Assembly: GCA_964639535.1 (NCBI GenBank)
Contig: CAZXDV010000158.1
Coordinates: 1 to 7,351 of the forward strand
Length of the DNA stretch: 7,351 nucleotides
DNA from: WLWS01 sp964639535
GTDB taxonomy: Bacteria; Pseudomonadota; Gammaproteobacteria; Eutrophobiales; Eutrophobiaceae
Direction: 5' to 3'
Shown here: positions 1-6,471 of the stretch, one piece after another
Position numbering within the stretch: position 1 is the first letter of the stretch
How the letters are laid out: every line of letters starts with the position of its first letter
Translations under genes and position numbers: made by a program
The notes under the pieces: model-generated
What the model saw: only the letters and a program-made list of their open reading frames with translations
The model's database searches: none
What the model was told of the DNA's origin: nothing

Positions 1-1172
1 GATCGCATATCGTGCTTGTAGATTGCGGGGAATGCCGTGCCTTCCACTGCGACCGTGTATCCATACTGGTAGGGTTTGCTGTTCAGCCCGGGGTGGCAGC
101 GGGGAAATTCCTGGGTTCGATCGTCAATACGCTGCTCGGAGACAGTTTGCGTTTTTGGATTCACTGTCCAGCGATCCAGCGTAGGCTGGCTGTCACCAAA
201 GGGGCCGTTGGTGTCAGCATCGAACATCTTGTCATAACGACAAACATCGATGACAACCTTGCCTTCATCGTCTTCGTAGGCGTTAACCGGGTGATAGGCA
301 TAAGCTTGCGACATACTGCTCCATATTATGTCGTTGGCCTTACCGCCCCTTGGCATCAGGCCAATCCTCGCCTCCGAGTCAGGGTTCCAGCGAAAGGGAA
401 ACCTCGAACCTGTTGCCAGCATCATGAAGCTCAGCGTCACGGGCAGGTCAAAGATCACCGCGTAGTTCTTTGTCAGGCTCATGTCGTGGATCATGGCCAT
501 ACTGGCGAGGGGTATGTCGGTGCTTGATGCAAGGGTGCCATCAGCATTCACCACCCTGTACTTCACGTGGTCGCGGTACTCAGCCCAGTCATAGCTGATG
601 GCATGAATTTCCCCGGTGTCCGGATCCAGCTTGGGATGGGCACTGAAACCGCCCCAGCCGGAAGTGTGCCCGAGTGTTTCCAGCTCATAGCCCATTTCTG
701 TTGGTGGGGTTCCGGATTCCATGATTGCCCAGGTTTTCCCGGCGTGCCCGATAACGCTGGTATTACAGCTGCCCTGCAAGTTCCTGCCGGCCAGGGATTC
801 GCCCAGGTCCTCAATAATGCGTTCACTTCTTACCCAGCGATTGCGATACCAGTCGGCGCGCCCTTCTTCCAGGCGAACACCGTGTAGCATCCCGTCACCG
901 ATAAACCAGTGGTGCGAGGAAGGGTTCACATCATTTAAGGGGTTCGGCCCATTCCTGAGAAAACGACCGGTGAGCTCTTCGGGAATATTTCCGATGACTT
1001 CCAGTTCGGTAAGAGTTGTTTCAACGTCGACCGGGGCAAAATTACCCCTGAGGTACATATCTTCCCGGTAAAAATCGAGAGCCTGCTTATCGTCTGACAT
1101 TCCGCATGCATTAAGTAATGGTAAGGCTGGCACCACCAGCCCGGACTTGAGTATCGTTCTTCGTGAGGTCAT
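1..1172 (-). CDS. Carotenoid oxygenase (RPE65/CCD/lignostilbene dioxygenase family), C-terminus cut off by window edge
   Basis: Translating the minus strand from ATG at 1172 gives about 390 residues with no stop before the window edge. Family members are non-heme Fe(II) enzymes that cleave double bonds of carotenoids, apocarotenoids or stilbenes with O2. Seen: the N-terminal block GNFAPV (43-48), GRFLRNGPNP (69-78) and HWFIGDGMLHGV (88-99). Three of the four iron-ligand histidines sit in their usual contexts: H179 in SAHPK, H229 in MIHDMS, H294 in YHPVNAYED. The fourth, near the C-terminus, lies outside the window. The leader has a twin-arginine motif (SRRTILK, 3-9), a hydrophobic stretch, and LNAC with Cys23, which suggests Tat export and lipidation; the Asn at -2 of the lipobox is unusual. 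A GGGGA stretch about 10 nt upstream may serve as the ribosome site. It follows a small membrane-protein gene by 54 bp, probably in one operon. The family call is firm; the substrate is unknown. Confidence 0.93.
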   Translation of the reverse strand, partial: MTSRRTILKSGLVVPALPLLNACGMSDDKQALDFYREDMYLRGNFAPVDVETTLTELEVIGNIPEELTGRFLRNGPNPLNDVNPSSHHWFIGDGMLHGVRLEEGRADWYRNRWVRSERIIEDLGESLAGRNLQGSCNTSVIGHAGKTWAIMESGTPPTEMGYELETLGHTSGWGGFSAHPKLDPDTGEIHAISYDWAEYRDHVKYRVVNADGTLASSTDIPLASMAMIHDMSLTKNYAVIFDLPVTLSFMMLATGSRFPFRWNPDSEARIGLMPRGGKANDIIWSSMSQAYAYHPVNAYEDDEGKVVIDVCRYDKMFDADTNGPFGDSQPTLDRWTVNPKTQTVSEQRIDDRTQEFPRCHPGLNSKPYQYGYTVAVEGTAFPAIYKHDMR

Positions 1173-1226
1173 CCTTAATTATCCCCGGTAACAACTGGTT
1201 GAATAAATATACTGGAAATTCCAGGC

Positions 1227-1406
1227 CTAGTCCTCCGCTACCTCGAAATCTCCTCGTGTTCTTAGAATAATAAACACGCTGTTTATCAGTACACAGGCAA
1301 TACCAATCCCGGCAATTATCGATACGGGCTTTCCCCACTCGGCCACGACTGCACTGATGAACATCAGCAGGAACATTGAATTGAAAATCATTACAAGCAA
1401 TTTCAT
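1227..1406 (-). CDS. Small two-helix membrane protein, 59 aa, hypothetical
   Basis: ATG at 1406 (minus strand) opens a 59-codon frame ending in TAG at 1227-1229. The product begins MKLLVMIFNSMFLLMFISAV and has two clear hydrophobic helices, about 2-22 and 28-48, joined by a short EWGKP turn. The tail is charged (RTRGDFEVAED). A GGGGT stretch six bases before the ATG can serve as ribosome site, and an in-frame TAG upstream rules out a much longer protein. It sits 54 bp ahead of the carotenoid oxygenase on the same strand, so the two are likely co-transcribed. I do not recognise a family. The ordered hydrophobic pattern, the ribosome site and the gap it fills support a real gene rather than a chance frame. 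Confidence 0.62.
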   Translation of the reverse strand: MKLLVMIFNSMFLLMFISAVVAEWGKPVSIIAGIGIACVLINSVFIILRTRGDFEVAED

Positions 1407-1437
1407 AGGTTTACCCCGAATCTGGTTACAATTGCAC

Positions 1438-1443
1438 TATAAT
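1438..1443 (+). promoter_or_regulatory. Putative -10 element for the tandem cupin genes
   Basis: A perfect TATAAT lies 50 bp before the GTG of the first cupin, which would place transcription start near 1450. No convincing -35 hexamer is seen 16-18 bp upstream, so an activator may be needed or the match may be chance. The stretch 1407-1493 is the divergent gap between the small membrane-protein gene and the cupins and should hold promoters for both directions. Confidence 0.4.
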
Positions 1444-1465
1444 ACACAGTTCAGGAACGAAAACC

Positions 1466-1479
1466 GCCTACTTCTTACA
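1466..1479 (-). repeat. Copy 1 of a 14-nt sequence shared with 5599-5612
   Basis: The minus strand reads TGTAAGAAGTAGGC, identical to the copy at 5599-5612. This copy lies 60 nt upstream of the small membrane-protein start (1406). One such match could arise by chance in a window this size. Confidence 0.4.
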
Positions 1480-1493
1480 GGGCTAAACAGAAA

Positions 1494-1865
1494 GTGAAAA
1501 TCACGAGAATGGAAAATGCCGCGGCCCCGGTTGTCACGGAGAGCGGCGAAAAACTTTTTGAGCTAATTGGTAATGCCGAACACCTTGGCTCGTCGAAACA
1601 GCTTAGCCTTGCCCACTCGACGATTACACCGGGCACACACTCCGCTGCTCACTTTCACAAATCATCGACTGAAATACTTTACATTCTCAAGGGACTTGGT
1701 CGGCTGGAAATTGATGGAGAATCTTTTGAGGTAAAGCCCGGAGATGTATGCCTGCTTGAGGCCGGTGAGGTTCACAGTCTTTACAACCTCACCGAGGACT
1801 CTGACCTTGAACTGCTGGCAATCACGGGGCCGGCCTGGGAGGCATCAGATGCTTATTCCGCGTGA
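1494..1865 (+). CDS. Small single-domain cupin protein (cupin_2), metal site intact
   Basis: A 123-residue protein that is essentially one cupin beta-barrel. Motif 1 is complete: G47-x5-H53-x-H55-x4-E60-x6-G67 (around HFHKSSTEILYILKG). Motif 2 is G83-x5-E89-x-G91-x2-H94-x3-N98, with Glu where Pro is usual. The four expected metal ligands H53, H55, E60 and H94 are all present, so it probably binds a divalent metal. Such stand-alone cupins include isomerases, dioxygenases and small-molecule sensors; none can be chosen from sequence. The start is taken as GTG at 1494. ATG at 1509 (Met6) is an alternative, and neither has a strong ribosome site. A second cupin follows in the same frame after TGA and 12 codons, so the pair is likely one transcript. 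Confidence 0.85.
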   Translation: MKITRMENAAAPVVTESGEKLFELIGNAEHLGSSKQLSLAHSTITPGTHSAAHFHKSSTEILYILKGLGRLEIDGESFEVKPGDVCLLEAGEVHSLYNLTEDSDLELLAITGPAWEASDAYSA

Positions 1866-1889
1866 TACGAACAAGCCACTGCCGCTGTT

Positions 1890-1895
1890 GGAAAG
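1890..1895 (+). promoter_or_regulatory. Ribosome binding site supporting a TTG start for the second cupin
   Basis: GGAAAG lies six bases before TTG at 1902. No ATG or GTG occurs between the first cupin's TGA and the conserved part of the second cupin, so this site decides the start. Confidence 0.5.
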
Positions 1896-1901
1896 TTAAC
1901 A

Positions 1902-2369
1902 TTGTTTTTTAATCTCCCCAACGGCAACGAAGTTCGAATCCTGACGCCCGGTACGTCTACAGAACAGCGCTTAACAGTAATCGATTACGTGGATTACACT
2001 CGCGGCAACCCACCGCCGTTTACCCGGCATGATTTTGTTGAAGTGTTTACCGTGTTATCCGGCACCCTGGCCTTCCAGTATGATGGCGAAGAGGCCTTTA
2101 CAGTGACAGAGGGTACGGCTGAAACGGTGGCGAGCGGTCGCTCGCATACTTTCTGGAACCCGCAGAATACACCACTGCGTATCCTGCTTGCCTGTACACC
2201 CGCCGGTCTCGACAGCTTTTTTATGGATATGCATACCGAGATGACGCGCATGCAGGGTGAAAAGCTCGAGGAAAGTGTGCTTGCACAGCGAATCGAACAG
2301 CTTAGAAACAGGCACGGTATTGAAGTCACCAATCCGCCGCCTGACATTAGCGGTATAGAATTCCAGTGA
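1902..2369 (+). CDS. Cupin-domain protein with degenerate metal site
   Basis: A 155-residue protein with a cupin barrel at about 10-110 and a charged helical tail. Motif 1 reads PPPFTRHDFVEVFTVLSG (37-54). E47 and the second histidine H43 are kept, but the first histidine of HxH is Thr41. Motif 2 is G71-x7-G79-x2-H82-x3-N86, with Ala77 in the usual Pro position. The tail ends in a pattern (RHGIEVTNPPP, 138-148) resembling the C-termini of quercetinase-like cupins. Loss of one ligand suggests weak, altered or no metal binding, so a binding role is possible instead of catalysis. The start is TTG at 1902, preceded by GGAAAG. It lies 36 bp after the first cupin, in the same frame, and converges on the SulP gene with 6 bp between stops. 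Confidence 0.78.
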   Translation: MFFNLPNGNEVRILTPGTSTEQRLTVIDYVDYTRGNPPPFTRHDFVEVFTVLSGTLAFQYDGEEAFTVTEGTAETVASGRSHTFWNPQNTPLRILLACTPAGLDSFFMDMHTEMTRMQGEKLEESVLAQRIEQLRNRHGIEVTNPPPDISGIEFQ

Positions 2370-2375
2370 AGGGCC

Positions 2376-4586
2376 CTAGCCAGCGTCTACGACAAGACGC
2401 CGGTTCATGAAATCAACGCGCTCAGCCAGTACGGTGGCAATCAGCTCATGAAGCACCAGGCGCAGGCTTGCATCCTCCTCAGCCAGCCGTGCACGGGTCT
2501 GCAAATCCAGGTGATAAACCACGGCGGCAGTCTCGGCTTTTACTGTTGCTGTTCTCCTGCGATCTCCAAGGTAGGCTGAAAGCTCACCAATCAGGGCACC
2601 CGGGTTAAACTTGCGTACTCTTCTTGACCGGCCATTTTCATCCTCGATATATGCAGCCATTGAACCCTGTTCAACAATATAAAATCCATCATCTTCCACG
2701 CCCTGCCGAAACAGGGTTTCTCCGTCACCGCATTCGACCTTCTTCAAAACGGAAAGCATCAATTCTATTTTCTCTTCGTTTTTTAAAAGACCGGAAAGAA
2801 TCGTATTAATATTTAAATCGGCCGCTACAAAATTGTTATCGCGCAGCAACATGTCTTCCAGGTACTCCAGTGAAAGATCATTATTGCTGAAAAGAAGCGG
2901 CTCATCGTTGTCCAGGCTCACCGCCTCAAGCGAAACCAGCTTTCCGAATAGTTCGTCGGATATGCCTGAGTACAGCAGAAGAACGTTATTTGCCTCGCAA
3001 ACTGACTTGACCTGCACAAATGTGTTTAGCGCAGAAATATCAACGCCGGTGACTCGACCAAGGTCCATCAGTATCGCACGCGGACTACTCTCACCCTGTA
3101 ACTCTGATTGAACAATGCGCTCGAGGATCGCATTTGCCGAACCAAAGAAAAGAAAACCGCGTAAGCCGTAAATTACGACACTGTCACCGTGGCTGGAAAG
3201 TATTTCATTGGCCTGGTTTGACCTTTCCACGGTACTTCGCACAAGGTTAAGTGTCCGCCTGGACTCCAGGGCGCTTATCCTGCTGTAGCGAATAACAAAC
3301 AGTAATACCGTCAACACGACGCCAACCAGCACACCCTGTATGAAACCAACCAGTATCACGAAACCGAGAATCATCCATATGATCATGTAATCACTGAAAT
3401 TAAAGCCACGGGCATTGCGTATTGCCCAGTCATACAATGTTTGAAATGCAAAAAGGAAAACCAGGATGCTCACCACAATCTTGGGCAGGTAACTGATAAT
3501 CGCACCGCCCAGCAGAATGACAAGGACCCCCACCGCACCGGAGGTCAACTGCAGCCAGCGGGTGCTGGCGCCGAATTCCCTGTACATGCCACTTGCAACC
3601 ACGTCCGTATAGCTGGGAGGTGCGCAGCACAGCGCGGAAAGCATGTTTGTCACACCAACATTCTGAAATTCTTCAGCAATGGACAGCTCTTCCTTGCTTT
3701 GCGCTTTCAGGGCGGTGATTGTCATGGATGCGTATAACACGGTCAGGAAAACGATTGTCAGCATCTGTGGAATCACGCTTGTGATAAACGACCAGTCAAT
3801 ATCACCGGGGGATAGCATGCCGAGCAGGGACAGCACGCCACCTTCGGGTTCGGTGACATTGAACAACCAGCCGCGCGCAACCTGGTCATCGTGACTCAGC
3901 CCGATATACCAGGCGAAAAAATAGTACACCAGCGCGATGACGACGATTGCCGCAGGCATGAGCCAAAACTTATCGAAGGTGTTAATACACCAGGTCAATA
4001 CTGCTCCGGCAACGATTGCCAGGCCGAGGTGTAAGGCTGGGTCAACTGTATCAAGGTGTCCCAGCATTTCAGCTGAGATAGTCGTATTTGCTGCGACTTC
4101 AAAACCCGCTTCGATGAGCAACCATCCGACGCTGGTCATGAAACCGCAGATTACCGGGAACGGCAGCAGTTCCAGCAGCCGTGAAAGCCGGTAGCGCCCT
4201 ACGAGATAGCAACTCATGGCAAAACCAAGTGATGTCAATGCCATGATACAAAGAATCGTGGCCAACCCGCGCGGACCGGCTGCCTCCTCGCCCATGTAGG
4301 TGACCATGATGACAGCAATCGCGCCGATGATAACCACGGCCTGGTCATCAAGGTTGGCTATGTGAACTGGCTCCCTGCTGACCAGGGTAATTGTCATGCT
4401 GACTAGTACCCATCCGAGCAGGCAAATGAGAATTCCCACGGGAAGAAAAACGGTAAGGACACCGGAAAAAATGATAGAGGCAAACACGTAACACCACAGA
4501 GACATATCCAGCCCGTCGGTAATACCAAGCACAATATCTGTTACAAGGTGTTTCGAGCGATATCCCTTTCTTTGTAGAGTGACCAT
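2376..4586 (-). CDS. SulP-family anion transporter with STAS and C-terminal cyclic-nucleotide-binding domains
   Basis: 736 residues. Residues about 15-435 form a many-helix membrane domain of SulP type: the block LLELLPFPVICGFMTSVGW (137-155) and the late helices (about 350-432) fit the family. The usual SulP motifs in the first three helices are not obvious, so the substrate (sulfate, bicarbonate, other anion) cannot be named. A cytoplasmic STAS domain covers about 468-580, with the strand ending at LMDLGRVTGVDISALNTF (506-523) and Ser518 at the site often phosphorylated in STAS proteins. A cyclic-nucleotide-binding domain follows at about 605-715. Its phosphate-binding cassette is intact: G667-E668-L669 and R678-T679-A680, the arrangement that binds cAMP or cGMP. 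I infer anion transport gated or tuned by a cyclic nucleotide. The start ATG has no strong ribosome site and lies 22 bp from a perfect inverted repeat. Confidence 0.9.
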   Translation of the reverse strand: MVTLQRKGYRSKHLVTDIVLGITDGLDMSLWCYVFASIIFSGVLTVFLPVGILICLLGWVLVSMTITLVSREPVHIANLDDQAVVIIGAIAVIMVTYMGEEAAGPRGLATILCIMALTSLGFAMSCYLVGRYRLSRLLELLPFPVICGFMTSVGWLLIEAGFEVAANTTISAEMLGHLDTVDPALHLGLAIVAGAVLTWCINTFDKFWLMPAAIVVIALVYYFFAWYIGLSHDDQVARGWLFNVTEPEGGVLSLLGMLSPGDIDWSFITSVIPQMLTIVFLTVLYASMTITALKAQSKEELSIAEEFQNVGVTNMLSALCCAPPSYTDVVASGMYREFGASTRWLQLTSGAVGVLVILLGGAIISYLPKIVVSILVFLFAFQTLYDWAIRNARGFNFSDYMIIWMILGFVILVGFIQGVLVGVVLTVLLFVIRYSRISALESRRTLNLVRSTVERSNQANEILSSHGDSVVIYGLRGFLFFGSANAILERIVQSELQGESSPRAILMDLGRVTGVDISALNTFVQVKSVCEANNVLLLYSGISDELFGKLVSLEAVSLDNDEPLLFSNNDLSLEYLEDMLLRDNNFVAADLNINTILSGLLKNEEKIELMLSVLKKVECGDGETLFRQGVEDDGFYIVEQGSMAAYIEDENGRSRRVRKFNPGALIGELSAYLGDRRRTATVKAETAAVVYHLDLQTRARLAEEDASLRLVLHELIATVLAERVDFMNRRLVVDAG

Positions 4587-4608
4587 CTCGGTTATTATTG
4601 TTCCTGCC

Positions 4609-4661
4609 AGCTAAAACCAGTGGATAAAGAGCAGCACTGACCCTATCCACTGGTTTTAGCT
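4609..4661. repeat. Perfect 18-bp inverted repeat with 17-nt spacer
   Basis: Arms 4609-4626 and 4644-4661 are exact reverse complements (AGCTAAAACCAGTGGATA and its complement). In RNA this would be a strong stem-loop. It lies between the DUF2189 stop (4722) and the SulP start (4586), both on the minus strand. No U-run follows on either strand, so it is not a classic intrinsic terminator. It could be a leader hairpin of the transporter mRNA, a 3' end stabiliser of the DUF2189 mRNA, or a regulator site. The rest of 4587-4721 shows nothing else firm. Confidence 0.9.
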
Positions 4662-4721
4662 TCAGAACAAAACTACTAGCTGATGATGCGATGGTCCCGC
4701 AGGGATCGGACCGTTGCGTAA

Positions 4722-5597
4722 TTAATCCTGTTCGTGCACTACGGCCTTTTGATATATGTGCCAGGTTGTGTGACCCAGGACGGGCAGGACAACGAGCAAT
4801 CCCAGGAACAGCGGTATGAAGGACACCATCACCGCGAGCGTGACAAACACGCCCCAGGATAACATCACGATCGGGCTTTTCACCACGGCATTTACGCTGG
4901 TGATCATGCCGGTGATGAAATCCACGTCACGGTCCAGGATCATGGGAATGGAAATGACGGTAAGTGAGAACAGTACCAGGGCAAAACAGGCGCCAACAAT
5001 GTGCCCAACGCCAATGAAAAGCCAGCCTTCCGGGGTCGTTGCGATGATCTCAAAAAAGGACGCAAAACTCGGGAATGACATGCGCCCGAGGAACAGCGCG
5101 AGCAACAACCTGACCTGGTAAATCCAGATCCAGAAAATAAACAACATGACAAAAGCCATGTAGGGAAGCTGCCTGTTGGCCTGGCTAGTGATGACCGTCA
5201 GCACTTCATTCCAGGGCAGGGGCATACCCGCTGCCAGGCGACGACTGACATCGTAAAGACCCACTGCGACGAAGGGTCCGATAAGAGGAAAACCGACCAT
5301 CACCGGGTAGATCATCCAGCCCTTTTCAAAAACGATGAAAGACTGGAATATGAGAATCCCGCCAAAGGCATAAATGCCACCGAAGAAAAGGCCAAATAAG
5401 GGCGCCCGTCGAAAATCGGCAATGCCCATCTGCAGGCAGGCTTGCAGGTCGGAAAACGCCATTTGCCTGACTTCCGGTATGCCGTAGGCCGCCTCTTCCG
5501 GGGCTGCTTTATCCTGCCCATTTATTTCATTCTGACTCATCCTGCCGTCTTCAAGTTTGCATTGAGTAATGTCATTTTGCCGGTTTCCAAGCCGCAT
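4722..5597 (-). CDS. DUF2189 multi-pass inner membrane protein
   Basis: 291 residues from ATG at 5597. Residues 61-80 (DFRRAPLFGLFFGGIYAFGG), 107-120 (GPFVAVGLYDVSRR) and 274-285 (LGHTTWHIYQKA) match the DUF2189 pattern as I know it. About six hydrophobic segments are seen near 66-90, 94-115, 144-170, 191-221 (long, perhaps two) and 242-275. The first 45 residues are hydrophilic. The function of the family is not established. The start is uncertain: ATG at 5597 has AGAAG six bases upstream, while Met20 (5540) gives a 272-residue protein nearer the domain but has a poorly placed AGG. A perfect FNR-type box lies 36 bp upstream of 5597. If the box acts as an activator centred at -41.5, transcription would start near 5598, which would favour the shorter form. 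Confidence 0.85.
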   Translation of the reverse strand: MRLGNRQNDITQCKLEDGRMSQNEINGQDKAAPEEAAYGIPEVRQMAFSDLQACLQMGIADFRRAPLFGLFFGGIYAFGGILIFQSFIVFEKGWMIYPVMVGFPLIGPFVAVGLYDVSRRLAAGMPLPWNEVLTVITSQANRQLPYMAFVMLFIFWIWIYQVRLLLALFLGRMSFPSFASFFEIIATTPEGWLFIGVGHIVGACFALVLFSLTVISIPMILDRDVDFITGMITSVNAVVKSPIVMLSWGVFVTLAVMVSFIPLFLGLLVVLPVLGHTTWHIYQKAVVHEQD

Positions 5598-5598
5598 T

Positions 5599-5612
5599 GC
5601 CTACTTCTTACA
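5599..5612 (-). repeat. Copy 2 of a 14-nt sequence shared with 1466-1479
   Basis: The minus strand reads TGTAAGAAGTAGGC directly before the DUF2189 start (one base to ATG at 5597; 59 nt from the alternative ATG at 5540). It contains AGAAG, which may act as ribosome site, and would overlap the -10 region of an FNR-driven promoter. Confidence 0.4.
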
Positions 5613-5632
5613 TGGGTCTGGTCATGACTGCG

Positions 5633-5646
5633 TTGATCAAAATCAA
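5633..5646. promoter_or_regulatory. Perfect FNR/Anr-type (CRP-FNR family) binding site
   Basis: TTGATCAAAATCAA matches the TTGAT-N4-ATCAA consensus at every fixed position. It lies in the divergent gap between DUF2189 and the OmpA lipoprotein. Centred at 5639.5, it could activate DUF2189 from about -41.5 (start near 5598) or influence the lipoprotein promoter from about -68. Which gene it controls cannot be decided from sequence. Confidence 0.75.
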
Positions 5647-5692
5647 AAACATCACATTTTCGGCAATTTTACCTGCTCACCGCGCCGATCCT

Positions 5693-5701
5693 TGTTATTA
5701 T
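5693..5701 (+). promoter_or_regulatory. Putative extended -10 promoter for the OmpA lipoprotein
   Basis: TGTTATTAT is TGn followed by TATTAT, five of six matches to the -10 consensus. Transcription would start near 5708, leaving a leader of about 34 nt with AAGGGA ahead of the ATG at 5742. No clear -35 is seen, which an extended -10 can tolerate. Confidence 0.42.
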
Positions 5702-5741
5702 TGAAGGGCCTTTTAAACCAAGAAAACAAGGGACTACAAAA

Positions 5742-6446
5742 ATGAAATTGATTCGAATTCTCCTGATTTTAATGCCCATGCTCCTGGCCGGCTGTGCCAG
5801 CACGGGTAAAAACCCCAGCCAGTGGGCCTGTGCAGCTGCAGGCGCCCTGATCGGCGGTGCCGGGGCTGCCGTTGCTGACGGCGACGAGGAAGCCGGCCTT
5901 GCCAGTGCTGCCGTGGGAGCAGCGCTTGGCTACATCGCCTGCAATCGTGGCGAAGAGAAAATGGCCCCCAAGCCGGAACCTGCACCGACGCCAGCACCGG
6001 CTCCAGAACCCGATCCGGACACAGATGGCGATGGCGTACTTGACCGCAACGACCGTTGCCCGGGTACGGCAAAAGGCACACCCGTCGATTCCAACGGTTG
6101 CCCGGAAATTCCAAGCCTCAAGGGTGTTCACTTTGATAATGACAGGTCAGAGATAACCCCGGCTGGCACAAAGATCCTGAGCCAGGCAGTTTCAGTGCTA
6201 CGCAGTAACCCGCACGTGGGTATCACGATTGTTGGACACACAGACAGCCGCGGCTCGGATGAGTACAACCAGGGCCTGTCGGAACGACGCGCAGAGTCGG
6301 TACGTGGCTTCCTGGCGGAACGCGGTATCAGCAATGACAGGATGCGTACCGAGGGTCGTGGCGAGTCTTCACCCATTGCCAGCAATGATACAAGCGAAGG
6401 CCGCGCAGAAAACCGGCGCGTGGAAATTACAGCGTTTCAGCTTTAA
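5742..6446 (+). CDS. OmpA-family outer membrane lipoprotein with glycine zipper and TSP3-like calcium-binding segment
   Basis: 234 residues. The signal peptide ends in the lipobox LLAGC with Cys18. Ala19 follows, so no Asp retention signal is present and outer membrane sorting is expected. Residues 31-64 are a Gly/Ala-rich glycine-zipper segment, and 76-90 a Pro/Ala/Glu linker. Residues 91-120 (DTDGDGVLDRNDRCPG, then Cys120) are a thrombospondin type 3-like repeat that typically binds calcium. Residues about 126-234 form an OmpA C-terminal domain with GHTDSRGSDEYNQGLSERRA (165-184). Asp168 and Arg183 have the spacing of the diaminopimelate-binding pair of E. coli OmpA, so peptidoglycan binding is expected. 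Its likely role is tethering outer membrane to cell wall. AAGGGA ahead of ATG supports the start. It is probably monocistronic, ending at the terminator at 6472-6502. Confidence 0.93.
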   Translation: MKLIRILLILMPMLLAGCASTGKNPSQWACAAAGALIGGAGAAVADGDEEAGLASAAVGAALGYIACNRGEEKMAPKPEPAPTPAPAPEPDPDTDGDGVLDRNDRCPGTAKGTPVDSNGCPEIPSLKGVHFDNDRSEITPAGTKILSQAVSVLRSNPHVGITIVGHTDSRGSDEYNQGLSERRAESVRGFLAERGISNDRMRTEGRGESSPIASNDTSEGRAENRRVEITAFQL

Positions 6447-6471
6447 TTATTGCAAGCGGCATGAACAAAAG

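Noticed and set aside
12..527. 171-residue plus-strand open frame
   Set aside because: It is antisense to the carotenoid oxygenase, whose family motifs and metal histidines are read on the minus strand through the same region; the product matches no family pattern I know.
563..1071. Several 87-116 residue open frames on both strands
   Set aside because: All overlap the carotenoid oxygenase in other frames and show biased, low-order composition typical of shadow frames.
1111..1338. 75-residue minus-strand frame
   Set aside because: It overlaps both the small two-helix gene and the oxygenase leader out of frame; the two-helix frame has a better ribosome site and a coherent membrane pattern.
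2383..2400. 6-bp hairpin GCGTCT/AGACGC near the 3' end of the SulP gene
   Set aside because: It lies inside coding sequence and is not followed by a T-run on either strand, so it is not supported as a terminator for either convergent gene.
4692..4712. 5-bp hairpin (GGTCC/GGACC) downstream of DUF2189
   Set aside because: Short stem with no T-run; too weak to call a terminator.
5734..6131. Minus-strand frames of 120-126 residues opposite the OmpA lipoprotein
   Set aside because: Shadow frames caused by the Gly/Ala/Pro-rich codons of the lipoprotein, which has complete domain evidence.
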